A DNA stretch of 64,000 nt from CAXXOK01 sp964640955 (lineage in GTDB: Bacteria > Bacillota > Clostridia > Christensenellales > Aristaeellaceae). How positions within the stretch are numbered: position 1 is the stretch's first letter; the number at the start of each line of letters is the position of its first letter. The notes beneath the pieces were generated by a model. The model was not told the origin of the DNA and did no database searches. It was given only the letters and a program-made list of their open reading frames with translations. A program made the translations under genes and the position numbers. Below, in pieces: positions 31,894-40,847 of this stretch. The stretch covers positions 1 through 64,000 of the forward strand of contig CAZXJI010000009.1 in NCBI GenBank assembly GCA_964640955.1, given 5' to 3'.

Positions 31894-31993
31894 CCACGGC
31901 CCTTCTCACGGCGGGGCAGGCGCCCCGCGGGGTCGGGATAATACGGCGACGCCCCGCGCCGGGGCGCGGGGCGAACAAACGCGGCGGGAGCGG

Positions 31994-32455
31994 TTACTCG
32001 CCGTCGTCTCCGTCTTCGCCGTCCTCCGTGTTCTCCTCGCCGTCAATCACGTCGGGGAAAAAGGGCTTGTGGCAATGGGGGCAGACGGGGCTTTCGTCAA
32101 AGTCGATATCGGCGGCTTTGATGCGGATGGTCTTGCCGCAGTGCGGACAGTCGAAGGACAATTCCTCGTCCTCGTCGAACTCCTCGGGCTCCTCGTCGTC
32201 CATCTCTTCGTCGTCGTATTCCTCGTCGTCCTCGCCGAAGAGCGCGTCCTCGATATCGCCCAGGTCGCCGTCGATGGACTCCACGTATTCGTCCAGCTCG
32301 TCCACGTCGTCTTCCAGATCCTTGATCTTCTGCGCCATTTCATCCATCACGGTGAGCATTTCCAGCATCAGGCGGTTTTCGTTCTTTTCCTTGTCCAGGT
32401 TCAGCCCTTCCGCCAGGCCTTTCAGGTAAGAAGTACGATCCGTAATACTGCTCAT
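31994..32455 (-). CDS. acidic zinc-ribbon protein (CD1247-like)
   Basis: The 153-residue protein has a helical N-terminus (about 3-65, SYLKGLAEGLNLDKEKNENRL) with coiled-coil character, a long acidic stretch (about 74-100) and a zinc ribbon with C103, C106, C125 and C128 (FDCPHCGK, PVCPHCHK). This pattern matches a clostridial family named after a C. difficile protein (CD1247 N-terminal domain). No function is known. It follows efp by 92 bases and may be cotranscribed with it, suggesting a link to translation. Confidence 0.72.
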   Translation of the reverse strand: MSSITDRTSYLKGLAEGLNLDKEKNENRLMLEMLTVMDEMAQKIKDLEDDVDELDEYVESIDGDLGDIEDALFGEDDEEYDDEEMDDEEPEEFDEDEELSFDCPHCGKTIRIKAADIDFDESPVCPHCHKPFFPDVIDGEENTEDGEDGDDGE

Positions 32456-32547
32456 ACTGGTTCCTTTCCCCCGCCTCTATGCGGAGACTCGTTTTGCGGA
32501 CAGCGCGCAAGTACCGGGCATCCGGTCGCGGCGTCGGTCGGACGAAC

Positions 32548-33105
32548 TCAGCAGCGCTCCATGTATTCGCCCACGCGGGTGTCGATGCGGATGCGGTCGC
32601 CGGTGTTGATGAACAGCGGAACCTGCAGGGTGTAGCCGGTCTCCACCGTGGCGGGCTTGTAGGTGTTGCTGGCGGTATCGCCCTTGAAGCCCGGTTCGGT
32701 GTCGGTCACCTCCAGCTCCACGAAGTTGGGGGCGGCCACGCTGAACGCCGAGCCCTTGAAGAAGCGCACGGTCACGTTGGTGCTCTCCTTCACGAAGGGG
32801 ATGGCGTCCTCCACCTGTTCCTTGTTCAGCGGAATCTGCTCGAAGGTGTCCAGATCCATGAAGTAGTACAGATCGCCGTCGGAATAGACGTACTGCATGT
32901 CCTTGGTTTCGACGACCGCGCGGGGCATTTTGTCCGTGGGGTTGAAGCTGCGCTCCACCACCGCGCCCGTCATGATGTTCTTGATCTTGGTGCGCACGAA
33001 CGCCGCGCCTTTGCCGGGTTTAACGTGCTGGAAATCTACGATGTTCCACACGCCGCCGTCCCATTCGATGGTGACGCCCTTCCTGAATTCTCCCGCTGTG
33101 ATCAT
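32548..33105 (-). CDS. efp: elongation factor P
   Basis: The 185-residue protein has the three-domain EF-P form: N-terminal KOW-like domain with VKPGKGAAFVRTKIKN, where the loop lysine is the site modified in many bacteria, and two OB folds ending with DRIRIDTRVGEYMER. It relieves ribosome stalling at consecutive prolines, which matters here because several genes in the window encode proline-rich proteins. No epmA/epmB-type modification gene is seen nearby. Confidence 0.96.
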   Translation of the reverse strand: MITAGEFRKGVTIEWDGGVWNIVDFQHVKPGKGAAFVRTKIKNIMTGAVVERSFNPTDKMPRAVVETKDMQYVYSDGDLYYFMDLDTFEQIPLNKEQVEDAIPFVKESTNVTVRFFKGSAFSVAAPNFVELEVTDTEPGFKGDTASNTYKPATVETGYTLQVPLFINTGDRIRIDTRVGEYMERC

Positions 33106-33136
33106 AGGTCGTTCCTCCGTTCGTCTTTATCGGTTT

Positions 33137-34204
33137 TTACAGAATCAGCAGTTCTCTGGTAGGCAGGGTAAGCGCCCGGCAGCCGCCGTTTTCGACGACG
33201 ACGGTATTCTCGATGCGCACGCCGCCCACTCCCGGCAGGTATACGCCGGGTTCCACGGTCATCAGCTGGTTCTCCGCGAGCGTCGCCGTCGATGTGGCGC
33301 TCAGCCGCGGGCTTTCGTGGATCTCGATGCCCAGGCTGTGCCCCAGCCCGTGGCCGAAGCGGCCCGCGTAGCCCTGCGCGTCGATATAGTCGCGCGCGAC
33401 GGCGTCGATGGCGCGGCAGTCCCCGCCGGCGCGCACCGCGTCCTGCGCGGTCTGCTGCGCGACGCGGACGGTCTCGTAGACGTGCCTCATTTCGGCCGAA
33501 GGCTGCCCGAAGGCGACGGTGCGGGTCATATCGGCGCAATAGCCGCCGACCTTCGCACCGAAATCCATGGTGATCATGTCCCCGCGGCGGATGCGGTAGT
33601 CGCCCGGCACCGCGTGGGGCAGCGAGCCGTTTTTGCCCGCCGCGACGATGGTGGAAAAAGCCAGCCCCTCCGCGCCGTGGTAGAGCATGTCGAAGTCCAG
33701 CGTAACGGCCAGTTCCTTTTCCGTCATCCCTTCGCGGATCTGTGCAAGAACGCGCTCGAACGCTTCTCCCGTGATGCGGCAGGCCTTTTCGATCAGGGCG
33801 ATTTCGCCCTCGTCCTTGATCTCCCGCAGGCGCTCGATATCGCCGTCGAGCGCCTTGAAGGTTCCGCCTTCCACGGCCTTTTCCAGGTCGCGGAAGGTAT
33901 GCACCGTCACCGTGTCGTCCTCGTAGTACAGGGTGCGGACGCCCCAGTGCCCGCACAGCAGCGCGGCCAGTTCCTCGTGGCTCTGGCCTTTCTCCACGCT
34001 CTCGATCGAAAAGCCTTCGCACTGCCGCTGCGCCTGTTCCACGTAGCGGAAGTCGGTCAGCACCGCCTTGTTCCCGGCGCCGATCAACGCCAGTCCCTCG
34101 CCGGTGAAACCCGTCAGGTAAAAGAAGTTCGCGGGCTTGTAAACGACGACCGCCTCGTCGGCCCGAAGCTTCAGCGCGGCCGTCAGTTTTTCAACGCGCG
34201 TCAT
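33137..34204 (-). CDS. Xaa-Pro aminopeptidase (M24 family)
   Basis: The 355-residue protein has an N-terminal creatinase-like domain (about 1-130) and a C-terminal pita-bread domain with the metal ligands: TMDFGAKVGGYCADMTRT (two Asp), GHGLGHSLGIEIHESP (His), and MTVEPGVYLPGVGGVRIEN (two Glu). It removes N-terminal residues before proline. The start at 34204 is preceded by GAGGAC; a GTG four codons earlier is possible. It lies 31 bases before efp, the usual arrangement in Firmicutes, and both deal with proline-containing proteins. Confidence 0.92.
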   Translation of the reverse strand: MTRVEKLTAALKLRADEAVVVYKPANFFYLTGFTGEGLALIGAGNKAVLTDFRYVEQAQRQCEGFSIESVEKGQSHEELAALLCGHWGVRTLYYEDDTVTVHTFRDLEKAVEGGTFKALDGDIERLREIKDEGEIALIEKACRITGEAFERVLAQIREGMTEKELAVTLDFDMLYHGAEGLAFSTIVAAGKNGSLPHAVPGDYRIRRGDMITMDFGAKVGGYCADMTRTVAFGQPSAEMRHVYETVRVAQQTAQDAVRAGGDCRAIDAVARDYIDAQGYAGRFGHGLGHSLGIEIHESPRLSATSTATLAENQLMTVEPGVYLPGVGGVRIENTVVVENGGCRALTLPTRELLIL

Positions 34205-34351
34205 GTCCTCATCCACGTTCCTTTCGCGCGGTTTGCGCCGCGCCGGAGCGGGCCGCGTCAAACCGCGACAGTTATTGTACCATAAACCGCGGGGCCGCGC
34301 CATGATTTTTCCGTTTTTCCGGCGCATTTTCAGCCGCGCGGCTCCGCCGGG

Positions 34352-34969
34352 TCAGTACCCCAGCGCTTCCTCCACGAAAAGCACCGTCATTTCCCGGCCG
34401 CGGGGTACGCGGTCCAGCACGACGGTCGCGCGGCACATGCACGCCTCGCCGCACTCGTCCGGCTTGCACAGGCCCGTGGCGGCGCAGGGGGTATTAAGGC
34501 CCAGCCGGCGCGCGTTCTGCGGGCACGCCGTCTGCTTGATGCGCGCCACCGCCGTGTTAATGCCCCCGTCCACCCACTTGGAATGGCTTACCACGAAGTA
34601 GACCGTTTTGGGCCCGTCCAGGATCGCGCCGACGCGGTTGCAGTTGCCGTCGATGAAGACCAGCGCCCCGTTGCGGGTCACGGCGTTGGCGGAGGACAGA
34701 TACACGTCGGCCTTGCGGCTGTTTTCGCGGATAGCGGGCACGTCCTCGGGCCTGGCGCCCCAGGAGGTGTACACCTTGCAGCCCTTCGCGGCAAGCGCCG
34801 GCAGCACGTCGATATCCCGAACCGACACCGACCCGCCCACGCCTACGCCGCTGCCTTGCGAAATATGCGAAAGCAGATAATCCCTCGCCTGCGCCGCCGT
34901 CTCCAGCGGCACGACCGTAAACCCGTGCCTGCGCATGCCTTCCACAGCCGAAAGCAAGTGTTGTTCCAT
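34352..34969 (-). CDS. LUD-domain protein
   Basis: The 205-residue protein belongs to the LUD (DUF162) family, named for lactate utilization: GSGVGVGGSVSVRDIDVLPAL, YLSSANAVTRNGALVFIDGNCNRVG and a cysteine-rich C-terminus (CKPDECGEACMC). It lacks the neighbouring lutA and lutB genes, so a lactate role is not supported. The first half resembles ribose-phosphate isomerase-like folds. It follows capA by 12 bases and is probably cotranscribed. Confidence 0.85.
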   Translation of the reverse strand: MEQHLLSAVEGMRRHGFTVVPLETAAQARDYLLSHISQGSGVGVGGSVSVRDIDVLPALAAKGCKVYTSWGARPEDVPAIRENSRKADVYLSSANAVTRNGALVFIDGNCNRVGAILDGPKTVYFVVSHSKWVDGGINTAVARIKQTACPQNARRLGLNTPCAATGLCKPDECGEACMCRATVVLDRVPRGREMTVLFVEEALGY

Positions 34970-34981
34970 CGTCGTTTCCTC

Positions 34982-36067
34982 CTATCGCCAGCCGAACTCC
35001 GCCTGCACCGCGCCGACGCCCTCCACGAAAGGGGCCAGCGTGACCGTCGAGGTCGCCTGCATTTTGGCGATCACCCGCTCCGCGTCCGCGCCGGTCAAAA
35101 GCCGCGGCTGATAATCGTTGCTCTTCGCGTTTCCGCTTATGCCGATCGGCCAGAGCGTGAGGCTTTCGCCCGTCAGCGCCCCGTCGGTAAAGCGCAGCGT
35201 GGCCGAAAGCAGACAGGCGTCGTAATCCGAGGGGTCGGTGTTGCCGCCGAAAACGCAGTTGCCCAGGCTGTAGACGACCGGCGTGCGGCCGCAGACGCCC
35301 ACGCCCTGTACCACGTGCGGGTGGTGCCCCACCACCAGCGCCGCGCCGTGCTCCGCCACGAATCGGGCGGTGCTCTGCTGGGCGGCGGTGAGGGTATCGG
35401 CGTATTCCCTGCCGGTATGCATCACGTGCACGATCGCCGCGCATCCGACGCTTTTTAGCGCCGCGACCTGCGCCAGATACGCGTCCGCGTCGAACCGCAG
35501 CCCGCTGGCCGTGAAGCCCACGCGAACCCCGTCCTTGTCCAGCACCGTCACGGTTTGGTCGTCCACGTAGCTCACGCCCTGCGAAAGAAGCGCTTCGACC
35601 GTGTCCCGCTTGCCCGCCGCGCCGTAGTCCAGCGCGTGGTTGTTGGCCAGCGTCACGCACTCCACGCTGCCCAGCGACAGGATCCCGGCGTATTCGGGCC
35701 TGCCGATGAACGTGAACTCCTTGTCCGCGCGGCCGGTGCGGCGGTCGCTCAGCACGCCCTCCAGGTTGACCAGCGTCAGGTCGTCGGACGCGAACAGTCC
35801 AAACAGATTCGCAAAAGGATAGGCGTAGCCCCCGGCTTCCACAGTCGCGGCGAAACGCCTGCCGCCCGCGCCCTGTCCGCCCAGCGTGCAGTCCCCGCCG
35901 AAGGTCAGGGTCACGTCGGCCTCGCCCTGCACGACCGTCATGACCGTCCAGAGCAGCTCCGCGGGCGGATCGTCGGCGGAAAAGGTATACACGTCCGTCT
36001 CCGCCGCGGCGGCAAACGACCAGAGCAGCGCGGTCAGCGCCGTGGCGAGCGCCAGCGCGCGTCTCAT
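34982..36067 (-). CDS. CapA-family secreted metallophosphatase-like protein
   Basis: The 361-residue protein has an N-terminal signal peptide (MRRALALATALTALLWSFAAAAE) and the CapA/PgsA domain: TFGGDCTLGG, VNLEGVLSD, LANNHALDYGAAG, HVMHTGREY and GHHPHVVQG, with the Asp/Asn/His pattern of calcineurin-like enzymes. CapA homologues are linked with poly-gamma-glutamate capsule export, but most, like this one, lack pgsB and pgsC. It is likely an extracytoplasmic wall-associated protein. Confidence 0.82.
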   Translation of the reverse strand: MRRALALATALTALLWSFAAAAETDVYTFSADDPPAELLWTVMTVVQGEADVTLTFGGDCTLGGQGAGGRRFAATVEAGGYAYPFANLFGLFASDDLTLVNLEGVLSDRRTGRADKEFTFIGRPEYAGILSLGSVECVTLANNHALDYGAAGKRDTVEALLSQGVSYVDDQTVTVLDKDGVRVGFTASGLRFDADAYLAQVAALKSVGCAAIVHVMHTGREYADTLTAAQQSTARFVAEHGAALVVGHHPHVVQGVGVCGRTPVVYSLGNCVFGGNTDPSDYDACLLSATLRFTDGALTGESLTLWPIGISGNAKSNDYQPRLLTGADAERVIAKMQATSTVTLAPFVEGVGAVQAEFGWR

Positions 36068-36094
36068 GTTTCCGCCTGCCTTTCTTTCCCTTTC

Positions 36095-36123
36095 AGTATA
36101 GCACAGTCGCCGTCGGGCGTAAA
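36095..36123 (-). promoter_or_regulatory. promoter of capA-like and LUD genes
   Basis: On the minus strand TTTACG (36123-36118) and TATACT (36100-36095) are 17 bases apart. Confidence 0.6.
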
Positions 36124-36151
36124 GGCAAAACGGCCCCGCGCGCCGGTGCGC

Positions 36152-36192
36152 GAAACGCCCCGCGGGCCTTTCGGGGTCCCGCGGGGCGTTTC
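36152..36192 (-). terminator. hairpin after rsmG, probable terminator
   Basis: A perfect 15-base stem (36152-36166 with 36178-36192) lies between rsmG and capA. On the minus strand only TTTC is available at the stem end, so it is a U-poor terminator at best. Confidence 0.5.
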
Positions 36193-36216
36193 GGTTCCAT
36201 TGTAGCGGCGTCTGGC

Positions 36217-36948
36217 TCACAAAGGCGTCTTGGCGGGCGTCCCGGCCTTGCGGGGATAGGCTTTGGGGGTCGGGCCGAGCTTGCGGCCGACCAGCACGCA
36301 GTGCTGCCATTCCGGCTGACCCGGCACCGCGACCGGGAGCATAGCCGGCCCGTCGCCGCCCAGCAGGCGCGCCGCGCGGCGCCCCGCGTCCATCTCCTCC
36401 GCCGCGGACGGCCCCTTGTAGCACACGGCCCGGCCGCCGACCTTCGCAAAGGGCAGAAGCAGCTCCATCAATACCGGCGCGGCCGCCACGGCACGCGCAA
36501 CCGCGAGGTCGAAGCGTTCGCGCAGCTCCGGCCTGCGCGCCGCGTCCTCGGCGCGGGCGTGCAGGGTGCGCGCGTTGCGCAGGTCAAGCCCGGCGATTAC
36601 CGCGTCCAGAAAGCCGACCCGCTTCCCGAGCGAGTCCAGCAGCAGTACGTCCAGGTCGGGCCGGGCAATCGCCAGCGCGAGCCCCGGAAAGCCCGCGCCG
36701 CTGCCCACGTCGATCAGCCGCGCGCCGCGCGTGAATAGGCCCGGCAGCGCAAGCGGCGCGAGCGAATCCATGAAATGCCGGTCCAGCGTTCCCTCCAGGC
36801 TCGCGTCGCCGGTCAGGTTCATGCGCGTGTTCCAGTCCGCAAGCATCGCGCGGTAGCGCGCGAGGCGCTCCGCCGCGGACGGGTCGACCGCCGCGCCGAG
36901 CGCGTCCAGCCGCGACCGGAACAGTGCCGTCTCCTCCGTGCCGGTCAC
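36217..36948 (-). CDS. rsmG: RsmG, 16S rRNA guanine-N7 methyltransferase
   Basis: The 243-residue protein has the GidB motifs: WNTRMNLTGD, RHFMDSLAPL, IDVGSGAGFPGLALAI (SAM site, about 79-94) and FDLAVARAVA. It methylates G527 of 16S rRNA (E. coli numbering). The start is GTG at 36948, overlapping the ydcF stop by 4 bases. The C-terminal tail (from about 225) is basic. It is usually near parA/parB in Firmicutes, but not here. Confidence 0.94.
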   Translation of the reverse strand: MTGTEETALFRSRLDALGAAVDPSAAERLARYRAMLADWNTRMNLTGDASLEGTLDRHFMDSLAPLALPGLFTRGARLIDVGSGAGFPGLALAIARPDLDVLLLDSLGKRVGFLDAVIAGLDLRNARTLHARAEDAARRPELRERFDLAVARAVAAAPVLMELLLPFAKVGGRAVCYKGPSAAEEMDAGRRAARLLGGDGPAMLPVAVPGQPEWQHCVLVGRKLGPTPKAYPRKAGTPAKTPL

Positions 36949-37598
36949 AGCGAAAGCCCCGCGTATTTCTCAAGCCAGTACTTGACCCATGCCAGCGCCT
37001 CGCGTCCGTGGTTCTTGGCCCAGTAGCTGAGTTCCGGACGGCAGAGGCTGCCCGCGCCCTGCGGCGTAAGCCCCGCGTCGGCGGCGATGGCCATGGCGCG
37101 CGGCAGGTGGTAGTCGCTGGTGACGACCAGCGGCCTGCTCAGGCCGAGCCCGTCCAGGATCACCTTGGCGTTGTCCATGTTCTGGCGCGTGTTCACGCTT
37201 TCGGCGTCGGTGTAGATCATGCTTTCCGGCACGCCGTCCAAAGCCAGCAGTTCCTTCATTACATCGGCCTCGGGGCGGGGTTCGTCGCCCCCCTGCGCGC
37301 CGCACACGACCATCACGCAGGGCGAAGCCTCATACATCTCCAGCGCCTTGTCTAGCCGCCAGCGCAGCTGCACCGAAGCTTCGCCGTCGGCCTTCACCTG
37401 CGCGCCCAGCACGATAATGGCGTCGTAATCCGTCGGCGCGGGCACGTGATCCTCGCGGTAGCACACGTAGGCGATCAGCCCGCCGTAAACCATCAGCCCC
37501 GCCGCGATCAGCCAGCAAAGCACGCGTAAAACCTTTCCCGGCCGGGAACGCCGCCCGGTTTTCCCTTGCGTTTCGTTTTCATCGGTTCGTTTCCTCAT
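36945..37598 (-). CDS. YdcF-family (DUF218) membrane protein
   Basis: The 217-residue protein has one membrane segment (about 22-48) then a DUF218 domain: YDAIIVLGAQVKADGEAS, ALEMYEASPCVMVVCGAQGGDE, ESVNTRQNMDNAKVIL and PLVVTSDYHLPRAMAIA. The family resembles SanA/YdcF proteins implicated in envelope function, but the reaction is unknown. It overlaps radC by 4 bases on one side and rsmG by 4 on the other. Confidence 0.88.
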   Translation of the reverse strand: MRKRTDENETQGKTGRRSRPGKVLRVLCWLIAAGLMVYGGLIAYVCYREDHVPAPTDYDAIIVLGAQVKADGEASVQLRWRLDKALEMYEASPCVMVVCGAQGGDEPRPEADVMKELLALDGVPESMIYTDAESVNTRQNMDNAKVILDGLGLSRPLVVTSDYHLPRAMAIAADAGLTPQGAGSLCRPELSYWAKNHGREALAWVKYWLEKYAGLSL

Positions 37599-38371
37599 AC
37601 TTCCTCCGTGGGCGTGGGGTGGTCGATTTTCAATTGCGAAAGCAGGCGTACCTCGCCGTCGGAGGCGGCCACGTGCGCCGTAACGCCGCCGGGCGTCATC
37701 TCCTGGCGGATGAAGCCGTTGCGCACCATGCTCAGCGCTTCCCCGTCGGCGACGATGATGTGGTCCACCAGCGCCACCTCGATCTCGGAAAGCAGCCGGG
37801 AAAGCGTCGCCGTCGCCTCCAGGTCCGCCTGCGAAGGCGCGATGGAGCCGCCGGGGTGATTGTGGCACAAAAGCGCGCCGTGGGCGTTTCGGGTGAGCAC
37901 CGCGTCCACGACCAGCCGCGGATAGGCGGGCACGTCGCTGATGGAGCCCTGGGCGATCAGCGCGTTGCCCAGCGTTTCCATCTGCCCGTTCAGGCACACG
38001 ACGTAAAACTTTTCGCGCTTCTCGCCGCTCAGCAGCCGCGCGCAGTAATTGACGGCCGACTTGCGGGTGGTGAGCTTTTCGCGCCTGACCCGGCACTGCT
38101 CGGCCTGCCGGGGCGCCTGCGCGAAAAGCGTCAAAAGCGTCGCGGCGTATTCGCCCACGCCCGGGGTCTGCATCAGCTGCTCGGGCGAGGCGTGGATCAC
38201 CCCGTAGAGCGACCCGAAGCGTTCGATCAGCGCGTGCGCCAGGGGATTCACGTTCTTTTGCGGAATGGCGTAAAACAGCATCAGCTCGAGGGTCTCGTGC
38301 TGTGCGAATCCCTCCAGGCCCTGCTTTTGGTAGCGCTCGCGCATCCGCCGCCGGTGACCGTCGTGCTCCAT
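37595..38371 (-). CDS. radC: RadC-family JAB/MPN protein
   Basis: The 258-residue protein has an N-terminal helix-hairpin-helix region (LMQTPGVGEYAATLL, about 65-80) and a C-terminal JAMM domain with HNHPGGSIAPSQAD (about 169-182), whose two His and one Asp bind zinc. Despite the name, a role in repair is not proven for the family. It is the first gene of the radC-ydcF-rsmG operon. The C-terminal extension beyond the MPN domain (about 30 residues) is longer than usual. Confidence 0.9.
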   Translation of the reverse strand: MEHDGHRRRMRERYQKQGLEGFAQHETLELMLFYAIPQKNVNPLAHALIERFGSLYGVIHASPEQLMQTPGVGEYAATLLTLFAQAPRQAEQCRVRREKLTTRKSAVNYCARLLSGEKREKFYVVCLNGQMETLGNALIAQGSISDVPAYPRLVVDAVLTRNAHGALLCHNHPGGSIAPSQADLEATATLSRLLSEIEVALVDHIIVADGEALSMVRNGFIRQEMTPGGVTAHVAASDGEVRLLSQLKIDHPTPTEEV

Positions 38372-38406
38372 GCCGCTTTCCCTCCCCGGCGTGTTCGTTA
38401 CGGATG

Positions 38407-38434
38407 ATTATACCATGTTCCTCCGCCCTTGCAA
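38407..38434 (-). promoter_or_regulatory. promoter of radC-ydcF-rsmG
   Basis: On the minus strand TTGCAA (38434-38429) and TATAAT (38412-38407) with a 16-base spacer. Confidence 0.65.
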
Positions 38435-38538
38435 AGCCGGCCCCGTTCGCGCCCGGAAACGCGCCCCGCGGGATGAAAAACCGGAGTGTGCGCGTTGTTT
38501 GTAGGTATCGCGGCCCTTCGTAAATTTAACGCGCGGGG

Positions 38539-38567
38539 TTTATCTATGCTACCGATTGTAGTATAAT
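38539..38567 (+). promoter_or_regulatory. promoter of cdaA
   Basis: TATAAT at 38562-38567 is strong; the -35 hexamer TTTATC at 38539-38544 is weak, spacer 17. Confidence 0.5.
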
Positions 38568-38613
38568 CGATAGCGGGAGCAAGCTATTGAACGGAAAGTG
38601 GGGCTGTGGACAC

Positions 38614-39471
38614 ATGCAGACGCTGTGGTTGCAAATACAGAACGTCCTTTGGAACGTGTTCAACCGCCCCAGCATCACCGATATCGTCGATATTCTGATC
38701 GTCGCCTTCCTCTTGTACGAACTGCTGATGCTCACGCGCGAGACCCGCGCCAGCGCAGTGCTCAAGGGCCTGGTGATGCTGGTGCTGGCCAGCTGGGTCA
38801 GCGACCTGTTGGGCCTTACGGCGCTCAACTGGATCCTCCTGAACGTCGTCAACAACGGCGCGGTGGTGCTGGTCATCCTCTTTCAGCCGGAGCTGCGCAA
38901 GGCCCTGGAGCAGATCGGGCGCGGAGCCATCCGCGATTCCAGCCACCTGAGCGACCAGGAGGAAAACGAGCACGTCGTGCGCGAGATTACCAACTGCCTG
39001 CTTTCCCTGAGCCGCAGGCGCGTGGGCGCGCTGATCGTGTTCGAGCAGCGCATCGGCCTCAAGGACGTCATCGAAACCGGCACGCGGCTGGACAGCCGCA
39101 TCACCAGCGCGCTGTTGGAAAACATCTTCGAACCCAACACCCCCCTGCATGACGGCGCGGTGGTCATCCGCGGCAACCGGATCATGGCGGCGGCGTGTAT
39201 CCTCACGCTCAGCGAGGGCAAGAGCATCAGCCGGGAGCTGGGCACGCGTCACCGCGCGGCGCTGGGCATTACGGAAACGACCGACGCGGTCACTCTCATC
39301 GTCAGCGAGGAGACGGGCATCATTTCCATGGCCAAGGAAGGGCGGCTGACCCGCCACCTGGACCGCGTAGCGCTGGAACGGGTGCTGTTGACCATGTACC
39401 ACCAGAAAGAAAGCAGCCTCTGGTCTGTTCTGCTGGAAAAGACCAAACGGCGGAAAGGAGGGGCGGCATGA
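38614..39471 (+). CDS. cdaA: CdaA, diadenylate cyclase
   Basis: The 285-residue protein has three N-terminal membrane segments (about 22-40, 46-65, 70-92) and the DisA_N/DAC domain with the catalytic DGA at 180-182 and RHR at 212-214. It makes cyclic di-AMP from two ATP, a second messenger controlling potassium, osmolyte uptake and wall homeostasis. The ATG at 38614 matches the family N-terminus; a TTG at 38587 with a GGGAG site could add nine residues. It overlaps cdaR by 4 bases. Confidence 0.95.
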   Translation: MQTLWLQIQNVLWNVFNRPSITDIVDILIVAFLLYELLMLTRETRASAVLKGLVMLVLASWVSDLLGLTALNWILLNVVNNGAVVLVILFQPELRKALEQIGRGAIRDSSHLSDQEENEHVVREITNCLLSLSRRRVGALIVFEQRIGLKDVIETGTRLDSRITSALLENIFEPNTPLHDGAVVIRGNRIMAAACILTLSEGKSISRELGTRHRAALGITETTDAVTLIVSEETGIISMAKEGRLTRHLDRVALERVLLTMYHQKESSLWSVLLEKTKRRKGGAA

Positions 39472-40826
39472 ACGCGGAACCCGAGCGCAAGCCCACCCCA
39501 CCGGAGGCGGCCGAGCGTTCCGTGCGCGCGGCTTTCCGTCAGCTTCCCAAAAAGTTCTGGCGCATGCTTTCGCATAACCTGCTTTGGAAACTGCTGGCGC
39601 TGGTGCTGGCCGTATCGCTTTGGGCCGGGCTGATCACCCAGGATCCGACGCTGACCCGCGAGCGCGTGTTTACGGATGTGCCCGTGTCCGTGACCGGCAG
39701 CGATACGCTCCGGCGCAACGGCTTTATCGTATTAAGCGGCGTCGAGGACGATTCGGCGCTGGTGCGGCTCCGGGTGGAGGTGCCCCAGCGCGAATACAAC
39801 AGCGTGACCACCTCCAACTACAATCCGCGCGTCGACCTTTCCAAGATTACCGAAACGGGCGAGCAGACGCTGAAGATTTCCACCACCTCCACCACCACCT
39901 ACGGCACCGTAACGGAGGTTTACCCCGACACCATCACCGTCATGGTGGACAATTACGTTACCAACTACCGCGTGCCCGTGACCGTTCATCAGGAGGGCGA
40001 GTATCCCGAGGGCTATTACGGCACCACGCCGACGCTGGACCCCTCCACCATCTCGGTCAGCGGCCCGGAAAGCATCGTCAACCAGATCGCCCGCATCGGC
40101 GTCACGTTCGACGTGTCCCTCCTGCCCGCGCAGAGCGGGCTGGTGCGCACGGCGCTTACGCTGAGCTACGAGGACGCGGAAGGCAACGTGCTGGACGATT
40201 CCCTGATCGAGGCGAGCAGCTCGGGCGTCGTGATCCGCACGGTGGTCGTGGAGCAGGAGCTGTACCCCACCAAAACGCTTGCCTTAAACACCCTCTCCCT
40301 CACCTCCGGCACGCCCGCCGACGGCTACGAGGTCAAATCCGTTTCCGTCACGCCCACCGTCCTGACCGCCGCCGGGGACGAAACGGCGCTGAGCGCGCTG
40401 GGCGAGCTGTTTACGGACAAGGCGGTGGACGTGAGCGGCCTTTCCGAATCCTTCACTTCCGAAGTCAAGGTGCGCAAGCCCTCGGAGCTTGAATACCTGT
40501 CCGCCGACAGCGTGATGGTCTCCGTGACCATCGGCCCGGTAATCGTTTCCAAGGAGTTTACCGGCGTGGCCCTGTCGGTGGTCGACGCGGACGAGGGCCT
40601 GACCGCGACGAGCGCGACCAAAAAGGTCGCCGTGACCGTCATCGGTCCTCAGCTGACCGTGAACGCGCTGAAAACTTCGGCGCTGGGCGCCTACGTATCC
40701 GTCGCCGGCCTCGCCGCGGGGGAATATGCGCTGCCCGTGCAGCTGAGCGTGAACAGCGCCGACGAAGAAAGCCTGACCTGCACCGCCGCGCCGTCGAACG
40801 TATCGATTTCCATAGCGGAAAAATAA
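39468..40826 (+). CDS. cdaR: CdaR, YbbR-domain regulator of CdaA
   Basis: The 452-residue protein has one N-terminal membrane anchor (LLWKLLALVLAVSLWAGLI, about 38-56) and a large extracytoplasmic part made of about four YbbR repeats, recognisable by recurring Thr/Val-rich beta segments such as VPVSVTGSDTL, VPVTVHQEGEYPEGYY and KEFTGVALSVVDADEGL. CdaR binds CdaA and modulates cyclic di-AMP synthesis. ATG at 39468 overlaps the cdaA stop. GlmM, usually next, is missing. Confidence 0.93.
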   Translation: MNAEPERKPTPPEAAERSVRAAFRQLPKKFWRMLSHNLLWKLLALVLAVSLWAGLITQDPTLTRERVFTDVPVSVTGSDTLRRNGFIVLSGVEDDSALVRLRVEVPQREYNSVTTSNYNPRVDLSKITETGEQTLKISTTSTTTYGTVTEVYPDTITVMVDNYVTNYRVPVTVHQEGEYPEGYYGTTPTLDPSTISVSGPESIVNQIARIGVTFDVSLLPAQSGLVRTALTLSYEDAEGNVLDDSLIEASSSGVVIRTVVVEQELYPTKTLALNTLSLTSGTPADGYEVKSVSVTPTVLTAAGDETALSALGELFTDKAVDVSGLSESFTSEVKVRKPSELEYLSADSVMVSVTIGPVIVSKEFTGVALSVVDADEGLTATSATKKVAVTVIGPQLTVNALKTSALGAYVSVAGLAAGEYALPVQLSVNSADEESLTCTAAPSNVSISIAEK

Positions 40827-40847
40827 CCTTCGGGAAGGAGCCGGTGG

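Noticed and set aside
34352..34969. LUD protein as part of a lactate-use (lut) operon
   Set aside because: There is no lutA or lutB gene beside it; its neighbours are capA-like and pepP-like genes.
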